Positions 1-11,700 are shown, numbered from the stretch's first letter. The stretch: 64,000 bases of DNA from Peribacillus frigoritolerans_B (GCF_044762665.1 NZ_JBIWES010000006.1:238713-302712), one strand, 5' to 3'. Numbers and translations: made by a program. Notes: a model not told the origin generated them from the letters alone.

Positions 1-579
1 ATCCCAGAGATATTGTCGAAAGTGGGGTTGAGCGGGGAAGAGAATTCAAAGGTGCGGACTTTTTCAGGCGGAATGAAACAAAGGCTTGGAATTGCACAGG
101 CGCTGTTACATAAACCGGCATTGATTGTCATGGATGAACCGGTTTCGGCATTAGATCCAATCGGCCGGAGAGAAGTGTTGAATATCATAAAAGAGATAAA
201 GAAAGATACGACAATTTTATTATCGACGCATATATTAAGCGATGCAGAAGAAATATGTGAGAGGTTTGTCATTATAAAAAGCGGTAAAAAAATTGAGGAC
301 ACAACAATGCCAGAATTATTAAACAGGAATAGCGGAAATAAAATCAATGTCGACATAACCTCTAAAAGTCAAAAATGGATTGAAACCGTTAAAAGCTTGA
401 ACTTTGTCAAAGGTGTAGAGGTAATGGGAAATAAATTGAAGATAGAAGTGGAAAATATTGAGTCAAACAAGAATATGTTACTGGCGAATGCCTTGGAGCA
501 TAATGTTGATCTTGTCAGGTTCGAAATAGATAACGATACATTGGAAGAGATATTCTTAAAATTGGTGGTGGAAAAATGA
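1..579 (+). CDS. ABC transporter ATP-binding protein (5' truncated by window edge)
   Basis: This is the C-terminal part of an ABC ATPase that energises export through the permease encoded just downstream. The reading frame is open from base 1, so the N-terminus and the Walker A motif lie outside the window. Visible motifs are the signature TFSGGMKQR, Walker B LIVMDEP followed by the D-loop SALDP, and the switch histidine in LLSTHIL. About 100 residues follow the switch as a C-terminal extension typical of CcmA/NatA-type exporter ATPases. Its stop overlaps the next start as ATGA, so the two genes are translationally coupled. Family assignment is secure. The substrate is inferred to be the peptide made by the NRPS operon 4 kb downstream, from position only. 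Confidence 0.93.
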   Translation: MPEILSKVGLSGEENSKVRTFSGGMKQRLGIAQALLHKPALIVMDEPVSALDPIGRREVLNIIKEIKKDTTILLSTHILSDAEEICERFVIIKSGKKIEDTTMPELLNRNSGNKINVDITSKSQKWIETVKSLNFVKGVEVMGNKLKIEVENIESNKNMLLANALEHNVDLVRFEIDNDTLEEIFLKLVVEK

Positions 580-1364
580 ATAATTTTGCCGTTTTAGCTA
601 AAAAGGAATTTGTTCAGATGGTACGTGAATTTAAAGTGATTTGGCTGCCGCTTGTATTTATATTTTTAGGAATAACTCAACCAGTTGTAAGCTATTATTT
701 ACCTTCAATATTAGAGGCACTGGGCGGGGGCCAAGGGATCACCATTGATCCAAGCATGGCTGCCCAAAAAGGCGGCGAAGTTCTTGCCAGTACCTTAGGG
801 TCTCAATTTGATCAGCTAGGGGTCATGATCATCATCGTTTCCATGATGGGAGTCGTACAGTCCGATAAAGCAAATGGGATGCTTGCTTTCATACTTACAA
901 GACCCGTCACGGTCGGATCATATATAAGCGGGAAAATCATTTCCAATTATCTGTTTGTTGCCTGCAGTGTAGCATTGGGATATTTGGTTTCATATCTGTA
1001 TGTAGTTTTTTTGTTTACGAATGTTAACTTTGCGGATTTAATAGTGGCTTTGCTTTTCTATCTGCTGTGGATCCTATTTATCGTTTCATTCACGACGATG
1101 ATCAGTACCATTTTTAATAGCCAGGGTATTATAGCATTAATTTCGATAGTATTTCTCCTCGGGTGTAGAATCATAGTTGGATTAAGTCCGGTAATAGACA
1201 ATGTGAATCCGGCAAGCATGAGTAAACATGCCATGGAAGTACTGATTTTAGGCACAGTCAATTCACAGGCGATTTGGGGTGCATTAGCTGCACTTGCATT
1301 GACGGCAGTAACGATATTGGTAACGAACATATGGATTTCAAAAAAGAAATTCAATAATGAGTAA
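576..1364 (+). CDS. ABC-2 type transporter permease
   Basis: A 262-residue integral membrane protein that should form the channel for the preceding ATPase. An N-terminal hydrophobic segment (about residues 22-42) is followed by a roughly 50-residue extracytoplasmic loop and then five more predicted membrane spans. This is the six-span plan of ABC-2 permeases. It starts inside the stop codon of the ATPase gene (ATGA). A second exporter ATPase begins about 50 bases after its end, so the four transporter genes look like one transcript. Substrate is unknown; location beside the NRPS genes suggests peptide export or self-immunity. Confidence 0.85.
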   Translation: MNNFAVLAKKEFVQMVREFKVIWLPLVFIFLGITQPVVSYYLPSILEALGGGQGITIDPSMAAQKGGEVLASTLGSQFDQLGVMIIIVSMMGVVQSDKANGMLAFILTRPVTVGSYISGKIISNYLFVACSVALGYLVSYLYVVFLFTNVNFADLIVALLFYLLWILFIVSFTTMISTIFNSQGIIALISIVFLLGCRIIVGLSPVIDNVNPASMSKHAMEVLILGTVNSQAIWGALAALALTAVTILVTNIWISKKKFNNE

Positions 1365-1413
1365 GTTTGGGGTGGAAATGTGTTAATCATGAAGTGATCG
1401 GAGGGTGATAACT

Positions 1414-2130
1414 TTGTTAAGCATCACAGATTTAGAGAAAAGCTACTCGGCCAGGAAAATTTTGAATGGGGTAAATCTAGAAATCAAAAAAGGGGAAATC
1501 TTAGGTTTTATAGGAGCAAATGGTGCAGGGAAAACCACGACGCTGAACATTATTACGGGCATTTTAGATTCTGAAAATGGAAAGGTTGAAATAAATGGCC
1601 TGACCAAAGAAGACGGCATAGAATATAAAAAACAATTTTTCTTCATTCCTGATACTATCAATGTATTTAACAATGTTTCGGGATTTGATTGGATTCGTTT
1701 CTTGATGAACCTATATGGAAATGATGACAAAGAGCGGTTGGGGAAATATATCAACCGGTTTGGGATGCAGGAGTCCATTAAAAAGCCAATGGGAAGTTAT
1801 TCTTATGGAATGATGCATAAGGTATCCCTGATAGCGGCTTTTACCATTAATCCCCCGATCATCATTATGGATGAACCATTAAACGGATTAGATCCAAACG
1901 CCGTTTTAGTTTTTAAGGGGTTGATCAAACAATATGTTGAAATGGGCGGTACAGTGTTTTTCTCGACGCATCTGCTGGATGTGGCAGAGAAAATTTGTAA
2001 TACAGTGGCTATTTTAAAAGAGGGAAAAATCATCCTGCATGATGAAATTCAAAATATAATAGGTGAAAGTTCATTGGAATCTACCTTTATGGAGGCTCAG
2101 GTATATGAAGGAAAAACTTCAGTTAACTAG
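1414..2130 (+). CDS. ABC transporter ATP-binding protein
   Basis: A complete exporter ATPase of about 238 residues. Walker A is GANGAGKTT, Walker B is IIIMDEP with D-loop NGLDP, and the switch histidine is in FFSTHLL. The signature region reads GSYSYGMMHK, so the usual SGG is replaced by SYG, as seen in some NatA-like ATPases. A GTG at 1405 lies directly against the GGAGG at 1400-1404, which is too close, so I place the start at TTG 1414 with 9 bases of spacing. The gene overlaps the next one by 26 bases. It probably pairs with that permease as a second exporter or as an immunity pump. Confidence 0.9.
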   Translation: MLSITDLEKSYSARKILNGVNLEIKKGEILGFIGANGAGKTTTLNIITGILDSENGKVEINGLTKEDGIEYKKQFFFIPDTINVFNNVSGFDWIRFLMNLYGNDDKERLGKYINRFGMQESIKKPMGSYSYGMMHKVSLIAAFTINPPIIIMDEPLNGLDPNAVLVFKGLIKQYVEMGGTVFFSTHLLDVAEKICNTVAILKEGKIILHDEIQNIIGESSLESTFMEAQVYEGKTSVN

Positions 2131-3697
2131 ATTTTTCGTTTCTTCCTTCTATAAAATGCCCAAGCAGACAATGTTGCAGGCTGTCCTGATAATCGCCGTT
2201 TTTTATATGTTTTTGCAGCTGACTGTCGTTAATGCCTTTGTTTATTTTCTTGGAGATACCCAGGTCTTCCTATTTTATAATTTGACGATTTCCAGCATTC
2301 TCGTCTTTGCATTGGTTTGTTATTTGTCCACATCACAAATATTTGCTTATTATGAATTTAAAGTATTGGCACCTCTGCCGCTCACCTATAAGGAAATATC
2401 AAGGGCTAAGGTGTTAAGTAGCTTATGGGTCCCCATCATCTTATCAATGATAACCCAAGTGCCAACATTAGGCTTCTTGATAGTCGATCTAAAGTTTATG
2501 GAAGCGATTAAATTATTCGCGTTTTTACCGATTGTCAATGGATTAACGGCCTTGTTCCTGCTTTTTATCCTATCGTGCATTAATAGGTATTATTATAGAT
2601 TCAAAAGTAAAGTAGCATACTTAATGGTGAACATTGCTATCATTCTATTGCTTACGATTTTTTCCATCGTATATTTTGCAGGAAAATCATCAATTGCCAT
2701 TTCAAAGGTCATCTCGGAAATAGATTTGAATTCTTTTGAAGGGCTAAAAAACTCGTTGGAATTGTTAATGAGACATATGTTTGAAACCGCAAATATGATT
2801 CCAGTGATTAAGTGGATACTGGATGCTTTTGTTTCAAATGAAATAACAGGTCAATTTTTTATTATTTATATTTCGATACTGGTAATTGGTTTCCTATTGT
2901 ATTCAATTATTATAGAAAACATTTCTGTTAATTACTTTAAAAACGGGTTATTGGGAAACAACAAAACGAATATGAAAAACTCAAAGGTTAATATATCAAA
3001 AAATCAATGGAGTAACTATTTACAAAGAGAGATGTGGATCATTAAGTCTGAAGCATATTTTAAAATGCAAATCGCTTTAGGTCTCCTGTTGCCGCCAATC
3101 GTATCACTTGTCATATTATTGCTGATTCAGAATGAAGTGTTCCCGAGTTATTTGAATATAACGAAAGAGGGAGTCTTTGATAAATACTTTTCATATTCGG
3201 TCCTTTTCTTGTGTTGTATAAATAATATAAGCGGAACTCCATATTCAAGAGAAGGGAAATACCATTATTTACTGAAAAGTGCCCCTTTTGATGAAAGATA
3301 TGTTTATTTTTCTAAAGTGATATTTTCATCAATAATCAGTATTATTGCCGTAGTGATCAGCTTTATAATATTTGCACTTTTTGGCTATTGGGAAATGGAA
3401 AATGCAGTCTTGTTATTGATTACTTCTTGTTTAGTGGTTTGCTATAATCTTCTAACACCATTATATGATATGAAAAATCCTAGTATAGAATGGGAGAACC
3501 CATCTGCTGCTATCAAATCAAACCCCAATGTATTAATAAGCCTGCTTTATGGATTGCCATTATTAATCATGGTAACAGCGATTCATTTTGCCTTGATTTG
3601 GTTCAGTGTCCAACCCCTGATGGGAGCTCTGATAATTTTAATGATCGCAATAGCGATCAATTCCATTTTGATTAATAGATTGAAAATAAATTTATGA
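2105..3697 (+). CDS. Large multi-span ABC transporter permease
   Basis: A membrane protein of about 530 residues with many hydrophobic segments in two clusters (roughly residues 25-190 and 320-525), separated by a more polar stretch around 200-240. This size fits the fused 10-12-span permeases that partner single Bacillus ATPases. The start at ATG 2105 is chosen because GGAGG at 2091-2095 sits 9 bases upstream. It overlaps the ATPase gene by 26 bases, so translation is coupled. I see no catalytic motif. Peptide export or protection from the NRPS product is inferred from linkage only. Duplicate pumps of this kind are known beside membrane-active peptide loci such as lugdunin. Confidence 0.8.
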   Translation: MKEKLQLTRFFVSSFYKMPKQTMLQAVLIIAVFYMFLQLTVVNAFVYFLGDTQVFLFYNLTISSILVFALVCYLSTSQIFAYYEFKVLAPLPLTYKEISRAKVLSSLWVPIILSMITQVPTLGFLIVDLKFMEAIKLFAFLPIVNGLTALFLLFILSCINRYYYRFKSKVAYLMVNIAIILLLTIFSIVYFAGKSSIAISKVISEIDLNSFEGLKNSLELLMRHMFETANMIPVIKWILDAFVSNEITGQFFIIYISILVIGFLLYSIIIENISVNYFKNGLLGNNKTNMKNSKVNISKNQWSNYLQREMWIIKSEAYFKMQIALGLLLPPIVSLVILLLIQNEVFPSYLNITKEGVFDKYFSYSVLFLCCINNISGTPYSREGKYHYLLKSAPFDERYVYFSKVIFSSIISIIAVVISFIIFALFGYWEMENAVLLLITSCLVVCYNLLTPLYDMKNPSIEWENPSAAIKSNPNVLISLLYGLPLLIMVTAIHFALIWFSVQPLMGALIILMIAIAINSILINRLKINL

Positions 3698-3785
3698 AAG
3701 TCTTTATATTAGAAAAACATTTCCGTTTGATAAAGGAAGTACAGAAAATCGGCACTAAATAAATTTAAAAAAGGAGTGTCTTATT

Positions 3786-4073
3786 ATGGGGAAGCACCAT
3801 GATAAAGATTTTAAAATTTATGCTGCTCGATTAGTATTGGAAGAAGGCAGAAAACCTAAGGAGTTGGCCGAAGAACTTAATATCTCCATACCTACATTAA
3901 GAAATTGGGTCAATATCTATAAAGAAACAAATGAAGATGGCCCGGCGGACTCCAGTAATGGTTTTTCAGGGCTCAGTCTGAAAGAGGAAAAGGATAAAAT
4001 AATTAAAGATTTACAGGAAGAGAATGAGATTTTAAAAAAAGCAATGCACATTTTTACGAAACAACCAAAATGA
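3786..4073 (+). CDS. Solitary IS3-family OrfA-like helix-turn-helix protein
   Basis: A 95-residue protein matching the small OrfA of IS3-type elements. It has an N-terminal helix-turn-helix of the HTH_Tnp_1 kind (residues 5-50, with KELAEELNISIPTLRNW), a short linker, and a C-terminal leucine-zipper-like helix ending LKKAM. A good ribosome site (AAGGAG) precedes ATG 3786. No OrfB (DDE transposase) follows. Instead there is a perfect 22-bp terminator hairpin, so this is not an intact insertion sequence. It is either an IS remnant or a domesticated DNA-binding protein between the exporters and the NRPS operon. The intact frame and own terminator are compatible with retention, but function is unproven. 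Confidence 0.8.
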   Translation: MGKHHDKDFKIYAARLVLEEGRKPKELAEELNISIPTLRNWVNIYKETNEDGPADSSNGFSGLSLKEEKDKIIKDLQEENEILKKAMHIFTKQPK

Positions 4074-4085
4074 TTGAACAGTATT

Positions 4086-4140
4086 AAAGCCATATTTTAT
4101 TTTTCACAAATTATAGTGAAAAATAAAATATGGCTTTTTT
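4086..4140 (+). terminator. Perfect 22-bp intrinsic terminator
   Basis: Arms 4086-4107 and 4116-4137 are exact reverse complements with an 8-base loop, followed by a T run to 4140. The AT-rich stem begins AAAGCCATATTTT. It closes the OrfA-like gene and separates the exporter block from the peptide operon. The symmetric A and T tails would let it work on both strands. Confidence 0.95.
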
Positions 4141-4285
4141 ATTTGAAAATTTAAGGTTAATTTTTCCATCTAAATTTACGCGGTAAGTCCTATGAAAATA
4201 CTACTAAAGAAGAAAAAATGAAAATTGGTAAAGTTATTATGTAATGTAGATAATTTACAAATTTTTAATGGACTCGGCAAAATTG

Positions 4286-4315
4286 TTGTGATAAAGTGTT
4301 ATCGATAATGATAAT
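4286..4315 (+). promoter_or_regulatory. Candidate promoter of the NRPS operon with a Fur-box-like half
   Basis: TTGTGA at 4286-4291 and GATAAT at 4310-4315 are 18 bases apart and form a reasonable sigma-A promoter about 115 bases before the first gene of the operon. The -10 lies within GATAATGATAAT (4304-4315), which matches the first 12 bases of the classical Fur consensus. The second half of the palindrome is poor. Iron control is therefore only a possibility. Confidence 0.4.
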
Positions 4316-4428
4316 AGGTAATATTTGACCTAGAAAATGAAATAATTGTTTAAAAAAAGAAATTTTAGAGGTAAAAAATGGAGAAAAATTGCGAGATTTC
4401 TAGAAAAAAGAAGGGAGGCAAATTATAA

Positions 4429-5139
4429 TTGATTGAATATTTTATGAATAAGAAAAAAATTTATAAATCTTATATCAAGTTTTATGAAGCGGATTCAGTC
4501 AATTTGAACTATATTGATGATGTTTTTAACGAAAAAGAATGGAGTTATCTAAATTTGCAAAATGGTCCCAAAAGAACCATCGAAGCAAAGAAAAGTTTGT
4601 ACTGTGGAAAAAAAGCAATTATGGAATTTTTAGGTATAGGTTTGGATGAAATAAAGAATGTATCACTGTTGAAAGGAGTCTTTGGACAGCCGGTTATTGT
4701 TGCAAACTTGTTCTTATTAATGAACATGGGTATATCCATCACACATACGGATAAAACAATCGGAATATTGATTTTTGATCAGCTGCATCCAATGGGAATC
4801 GATATTGAGACTAAAACGAAATCTGATTCTGAATTTTTGGAGATCTATTTAACGGAATCCGAGAAAAAAATGATTAAGGAAAGTGATGGTGTTTTAAGTA
4901 AAGAAATTTTCTTTAGTGCAAAAGAAAGTCTATCAAAGATACTAAAAACAGGATTGACCTCTCCACTTGAAATCTATGAGATTTCCAAGGTTGAATTGGA
5001 TCATGATAACATCTCACTTTTTTATAAAAATTTTTCCCAATACAAATCGACGGTTGTACTCGTGAATGATGAAATAAGAAGTGTTACCTTTCCAATAAAT
5101 TCTACAAAAATAATTGAGGGGGAATACCAATGGAATTAA
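4429..5139 (+). CDS. Sfp-type 4'-phosphopantetheinyl transferase
   Basis: It attaches the 4'-phosphopantetheine arm of CoA to the serine of carrier domains, here most simply the eight carriers of the downstream NRPS. The protein has 236 residues, the usual Sfp length. The magnesium-binding motif is GIDIE (about residue 123) and the second core motif is FSAKESLSK (about 162), where the usual W is F. The start is TTG 4429, 10 bases after GGGAGG at 4413-4418. It is the first gene of the operon and overlaps the next by 10 bases. Divergence from Sfp, and the presence of a second transferase at 38258, suggests a dedicated enzyme for this pathway. Confidence 0.88.
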   Translation: MIEYFMNKKKIYKSYIKFYEADSVNLNYIDDVFNEKEWSYLNLQNGPKRTIEAKKSLYCGKKAIMEFLGIGLDEIKNVSLLKGVFGQPVIVANLFLLMNMGISITHTDKTIGILIFDQLHPMGIDIETKTKSDSEFLEIYLTESEKKMIKESDGVLSKEIFFSAKESLSKILKTGLTSPLEIYEISKVELDHDNISLFYKNFSQYKSTVVLVNDEIRSVTFPINSTKIIEGEYQWN

Positions 5140-5789
5140 AAATGGAAGCAAATGCTGAATTAAGAAACAATAACAAATTAGTGCAATATCTTTTTAAAAA
5201 AGAGGATAGAGTTCATAAGTTAATAATTTCGTTATTGATACTCAGTTTAATAGCAGGTATCGAAACGACTCTTTTGTTATATTCTGCAGATCAAAAAGGG
5301 ATGAACGTATTAAATGGCATGTCCATTTCAGAGATCGGAGCCATGAGTTTTGCCATTAACACAATTGTAATGGGGGCTCTAGGATTATTGGTTACATTCA
5401 TCATTCAAATATTAATTGTGTGCCTATTATTTTTAGTTTTAAAAGAAAGGCCGGTAAATATAAAAGGGATCTGCCAAGCTGTCATAAATGCAGGGATATG
5501 CATCGTGATTGGATCTGGTGTTAATGCAATCATCGCATTATTGGTTAAGAGCAAGGAAACGACATTTACTAGTTTATCCTTACTGGTGCATGATAAACAT
5601 TCCATCCTTCACACATTCATGGCTGAGTTTGAGTTGTTTTACATTGTCAGTTTAATTCTATTCAGCTATAGTCTGGAAAAATTGGCGCTCATTAAGAGAA
5701 GAAATGCATTAATCATAACGATTGTAATAGCTTTGATTTCTTTTGTTTTCCATATATTGACAGTTGCATCAGGCACATATTTAAAATAA
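5130..5789 (+). CDS. Small polytopic membrane protein of unknown function
   Basis: A 219-residue protein with about five hydrophobic spans (near residues 30-50, 72-102, 110-132, 152-172 and 190-212) and a charged N-terminus. The layout is loosely like YIP1/DUF-type membrane proteins. I recognise no catalytic motif. GAGGGGG at 5116-5122 sets the ATG at 5130. It overlaps the transferase gene by 10 bases and is followed 10 bases later by the first NRPS gene, so it is part of the biosynthetic operon. A role in export, immunity or membrane docking of the synthetase is plausible from position. Lugdunin-type loci also carry small membrane proteins that assist export. Confidence 0.7.
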   Translation: MELKMEANAELRNNNKLVQYLFKKEDRVHKLIISLLILSLIAGIETTLLLYSADQKGMNVLNGMSISEIGAMSFAINTIVMGALGLLVTFIIQILIVCLLFLVLKERPVNIKGICQAVINAGICIVIGSGVNAIIALLVKSKETTFTSLSLLVHDKHSILHTFMAEFELFYIVSLILFSYSLEKLALIKRRNALIITIVIALISFVFHILTVASGTYLK

Positions 5790-5798
5790 TGGGGGAAA

Positions 5799-8700
5799 AT
5801 GATGAATATGAATTCTTTAGCGAATTTATTTGAAGAAAGTGTTAGGGAATATGGAGACAATATTGCAGTAAGAAATAAGGATAGGCAATTTACATATAAA
5901 GAAACGAATATCTTGGCAAATAAAATGGCAATGTACATAAAGGACAAAGGGATAAATAAAGGAGACAATGTCGGAATCTATATTGAAAAATCCGAGCATG
6001 TTTTATTTTTGATCATAGCACTACTTAAATCGGGTGTTACTTATGTACCTATCGACCCTAAAAGTCCTGATAAAAGAGTAAAGCATATAATAAAGAATTC
6101 AGAATTGAAGTTATTAATTGGGGATAAAAGCAATATTAGCGACATTGATTGTAATTATGTATCCATTGATGAAGTGATAGAGAATTCAAAAGAAATGACA
6201 GGTGAGAATCTACATACTTTAATTGACCCAGAAGATCCAGCCTATATCATTTTCACATCGGGCTCTACAGGAAAGCCTAAAGGAGTTTGCGTTTCACATG
6301 AAAATGTCATGAACTTGTTTTATGGCTGCGCCGATTTGTTCGAGTTTAATAATAAAGATAAATGGACATTTTTCCATTCCTACGCATTTGATTTCTCCGT
6401 ATGGGAGATGTGGGGGGCTTGGATATATGGCGGAGAAGTTGTAGTGGTTTCATTTGAAGAAAGCAGAAATCCAATATCCTTTGTTGAATTATTGATAAGT
6501 ACAGAAACAACCGTTTTTAATTGTACGCCAAGCGCTTTCTTCGAGGTGAGCGGTGAGCTCATAAATCGTCAAAATGAATTAAGTTTAAAATACATTATTT
6601 TTGGAGGGGAAGCATTAAACTTCAAGAAATTGACGCAATGGTTTTCTCCCGAAAATGGCAGACTGCCAAAGCTAATAAATATGTATGGAATAACTGAAAC
6701 GACCGTTCATGTAACATACAAAGAAATCGCCAATAGTGATGTTGAAAAAGGAATTACCAATATCGGAAAAGTCTTGCCTCATCTTGGGTTCAAAGTGATG
6801 AATCAAAATGGAGAAGAAGTAACTGGAGATGAAGAGGGCGAGTTATACGTTTCAGGAAAAGGTGTATCGCTTGGCTACTATAAAAACCCCATGATGAATA
6901 AGATGAAATTTACGGATATTGATAATGTCCGCTACTATAAGTCAGGGGATGTAGTGAAACTGTTGGATGATGGTGATCTGCAATATATCTCCAGGAATGA
7001 TGAGCAAGTGCAGCTAAGAGGTTTCAGGATTGAATTAGGGGAAATTGAGAGCGCGTATAATGATTTGCAAAACATCAAGAATGCAGTTGTTACGATGGAT
7101 AAAGCGTTTAATGATGATATGCATTTATTCTTATACTATGTTGCTGATGAAGAATTAGCTGCTGGTTATTTGAGGGAAAGTGTAAAAAGCTCTTTGCCAA
7201 CGTATATGATACCAAGCTATTTTATCAAGGTGGACAACATCCCCCTAACTGTAAATGGAAAACTGGATAAATCATTATTACCAAAATTCATAATAAAAGA
7301 CTGTGAAGCTCCATCGAATATCAAGAGTCCAGCAGATAAAACAATAAGTGAAAAAGTAAGGGAATTGGTGGTTAGCATCATAGGCAATGGGGTTATAAAT
7401 AATAATCATTCGCTACTTGAAAGTGGAATGAACTCATTATCGATAATGAGATTGATTGTCAATATTAAAAATCAATTTCAGATTGAAATTGCGCCTTCCG
7501 TTTTATTGGAAAACGATACGATTATGAAATTATCCCAGGTCATAGAAGCTCGTCAAAAAGAAGAGGTAAAGCAAGAGTATACACCTATCAATATGAATGC
7601 CAGAAATACATACCCTTTAACATATGAACAAGAAAATTTGTGGTTCATTCATCAAACCAATGTAGACAAATCATTATATAACATCGTTTTTTCGTATGAA
7701 ATAGCAGGTGCAGTGAATGAAGGAAATCTGGAACTATCTTTAGATAAGCTAAGCAATAAACATCAAATCTTAAAAAGTGTCATTAGAGAAGAAGCTGGAA
7801 TGGGCATCTTGGCTTTCGATGAGTCGATTCATCATTATATTAATTATTTCGATGTTTCGGATATTCCTTCAGACATGCAGGAAGAAAAAATGAATCACTT
7901 TGTGAAGGAAGAAACGGAACGGCAATTTGATTTAGGAAATGGTCCCCTCCTATCAATTACGTTAGTGAAGACGAATGAACGTGAATATCAATTATTATGT
8001 AACATCCACCATATCATTTTTGATGGTTGGTCGATTCCATTAATGATCAATGATTGGTTTGCCATTTATGAGCAAATCGAGAATGGACAACGAAATGATG
8101 AAGATAACCAATCAATCCAATATGGAGATTATGCTTTATGGCAAAAAAACTCACCAAATTATGTAACCAGTAAGGATAATGAGTTCTGGAGTAATGAACT
8201 AACTGCACTACGGCAAAAGTCCTTTTTACAATATGATCATCAAAAAGCGGGAGAAGGTAAAAGCACGTCCGATATTATCAGCTTTTTGTTACCGAAAGAA
8301 ATTCAAGACAACCTGGAAAGTCTTCATAAAAAAACGAAATCGACTTTGTTCATGAGCTTACTTACCGCTTATCAAACCTTTTTATCGGTTTATTTTGATG
8401 AAGGGGAAGTTGTCGTTGGCAGCCCTTTGGCGAAGAGAAACCATGTGGAAACTGAACAATTGATAGGATATTTCGTCAACACCTTGCCCTTTAAATTAAA
8501 TGTGTCTCAAGAAGATTCATTTGAAGAGATTTTGCGAAAAAACATAAAAAATATTGCAGGTGTTTTTGACCATCAAAATTTACCTACTAAGGAAATTTTG
8601 AAATATATATCGGCAGAAAGAACCATGGGAAATACGCCATTGTTCGATACAGTATTTGTCCTGCAAAATAACCAAAAAGAAAAGCTGGCATATAGAAATT

Positions 8701-11700
8701 TCAAGTTAAAACCGAAAAAAATCAATACCTTTAAAGCTAAATTTGATTTGGTTGTTCAGGCAGAAGAAATGGATGAGGATGATTTAGTCATCTCGTTTGA
8801 ATTCAACAAATCATTATTCAATAAAACGACGATTCAAAGAATGGCCAGTAATTTTCAGCATTGGCTGCAAGAGGTTACAACCCAGGAAAACAAGCGGATA
8901 AAGGACATTACCTACTTAGAGCCTGAACAGTTGCAATCAATAATCGAAATGGGGACAGGCAATGTAAATCAAGAAGTGGAAGATCATCGCTTTGAAGATG
9001 TAATAACCAGGTTTGAGAAAAAAGTAAGGACAAATTTCACTGATGTTGCCATTGTTCATGGTGATGAGCAGGTGACGTATAGCGAATTAAATGCCCGGGC
9101 AAATCAGGTGGCGCAACGCTTATTCCTAAACCATGTAGGTGTAGAGGATAGAATTGGGATTTTTATGGATCGATCGATCAATATGGTTACGGCCATTTTA
9201 GCCATTATGAAAGTTGGGGCGGCATATGTACCTTTGGACCCGTCACAACCAGTGTCACGGCTGAAACATATGATTGAGGATTCTCAAATCACATATTGTT
9301 TAAGTAATGAAGCAGGACTTCCAAAGTATCCTGGTGATGAAGGAAAACTATTATGTATCGAAGACATACTAAAAGAACGGGAAATGGAGTGCTCAGAATT
9401 CGATTCAAGAAAGATATCGGAAAGTGATCTGGCCTATATCATCTACACTTCAGGAACAACGGGAAAACCTAAAGGGGTCATGATTGAGCATGGAGGGTTG
9501 GCTAACCTCTGTAATTGGCATATCAATTATTATTCAGTCGATGGAAATGATGCAGCAGTACTGGTTTCGAATACATCTTTTGACGCTTCCGTTTGGGAGA
9601 TATTCCCTTACCTGACGAATGGGAATAAACTCCTGATACTGGATTACTATGATTTATTGGATGTAGAAATCCTTTCGGAGAAGATGGAAAAGGAGAAAGT
9701 CACACTCGCGTTTTTTTCAACGGGACTGCTCGAGCAATTATTTATAAACGATATGAAATTCCCAGAATCAATCAGAGCTATTTTGACAGGGGGAGATCGT
9801 TTAAAAACGATACCCGATCGTTTGAGTTTTGATTTATATAATAATTATGGTCCAACGGAGGGCACTGTCGTTTCGACAGCATATAAGGTACTTCCAAGTG
9901 ATGATACAGTGATTCCGATCGGAAGGCCAATATTAAATGCAGAAGCATACGTGTTCAATTCCAGGATGAAGCCTACTCCTATAGGTCAAATAGGCGAGCT
10001 GTATATCGGCGGGAAAGGCATTGCAAGGGGATATATAAATAATCCGGAGAAAAACGATGAAAGCTTTATTCCTAATCCGTTCAGTCCCTCAAGGAAACTA
10101 TATAAAACTGGAGATTTAGTTAAGTATGCCGAGGATGGAAATCTACTATTTGCAGGTAGAGCTGATGACCAAGTGAAAATCCGGGGATATCGTATCGAAC
10201 TGGGAGAGGTCAGTGCAGTTCTGAATAAATGCACGGGTATAAAGGATTGCTTCATAGCGATAAAAGAAGAATCTAAATCGAAGAAATTCATCATTGCCTA
10301 TTATATCGCCGACAATGACCTAGAAGAAAATTATATCCGGGATTATATGAAGAATCACCTTCCCCACTATATGATTCCTTCATATTTCATTAAACTGGAG
10401 TCCTTTCCGCTAACCGTTAACGGCAAAGTGGATGCGAAGAGCCTGCCGGATACAAAAACGAATTCGGAAGGAGCCAACAGTAAAAGTGTCATTAATGGAA
10501 CGGAACAAAAATTGTTAAAGATATGGAAAGAGGTGCTGAATAATCAGGAAATAACCATCTTTGATAACTTTTTCCAATGTGGAGGAGACTCCATCCTAAG
10601 CATTCAAATTTGTTCACTTGCCAAGAAAGAAAATCTTCACATCACTTCAAAAAACATCTTTGAAAAACAAAGTATCGAAGAGCTGGCAAAGGTTGTGGAA
10701 TTGACGGGCGATTTAACGATAACTCAGTCTGATGTTTTTGGAAAGGCACCATTTACACCTATTCAAAGTTGGTTTTTCACTCAACAAATAAATAATTATA
10801 ATCATTGGAATCAATCTGTAACGTTAAAGGGCTATCCGCAATTGAATGAGAAGCGGCTGCAAAGAATCATGGCCCATATCGTCAGACATCATGATGGGCT
10901 CAGATCAAGATTCAATAGAGAAGAATCATTTTCGCAGGTGGAAGAGCATATCGACCCGTCTGAAAATTGGACTTTGAATTACGTAAATCTATCAAACGTG
11001 AATAAGGACAAACAGGAACGGGAAATAGCTAGACTCGGGATCGATGCACAGCAGGGCATCAACATATCAAACGGACCGCTAATGAAAATAGTATGCATCA
11101 ATACAGATCAAAACGAGCATGAAATCATTTGGATCATTCATCATTTACTTGTTGATGGGGTTTCCTGGAGAATCTTGATCGAAGATTTTGACCAGCTATA
11201 CATGCAAGATATAAACAATCAGGAACTAAAACTGGATAGTAAAACGACATCATATAAGGAATGGGCGAATAGCCTAAACCAATATAAAAATAGCATTCCT
11301 TTAGGCATTAAAGAGTACTGGCTGAATGAACATGACACAGCATACGAAAACGCACTAGTCAAAACAGGGAATGTTTACGATGGAAAATCATTTGAAATGA
11401 AGCTGAATAAAGAGATTACAAACAAAATCTATAATGAAATGAGAAAAGCGTATAAAGCATCTATCGATGAAATATACTTATCCATTTTCGCAGCGCTGAT
11501 CGGGAAATATTTTAATAAAAAAGATATTCATTTTACTTTGGAGGGACATGGTCGCGAAGAGTTATTTGCAGGTGTCGATCTGTCCAGGACAGTAGGATGG
11601 TTTACGACCATGTGCCCGGTTTATATAGAAAATAAAGAATCCATTTCGAACACGATTCAAGGTACAAAGAAAAAGTTAAGGACACTGCCTAATAAAGGGA

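Noticed and set aside
3490..3675. Short plus-strand frame within the large ABC permease gene
   Set aside because: It lies wholly inside a well supported gene in another frame and has no ribosome site.
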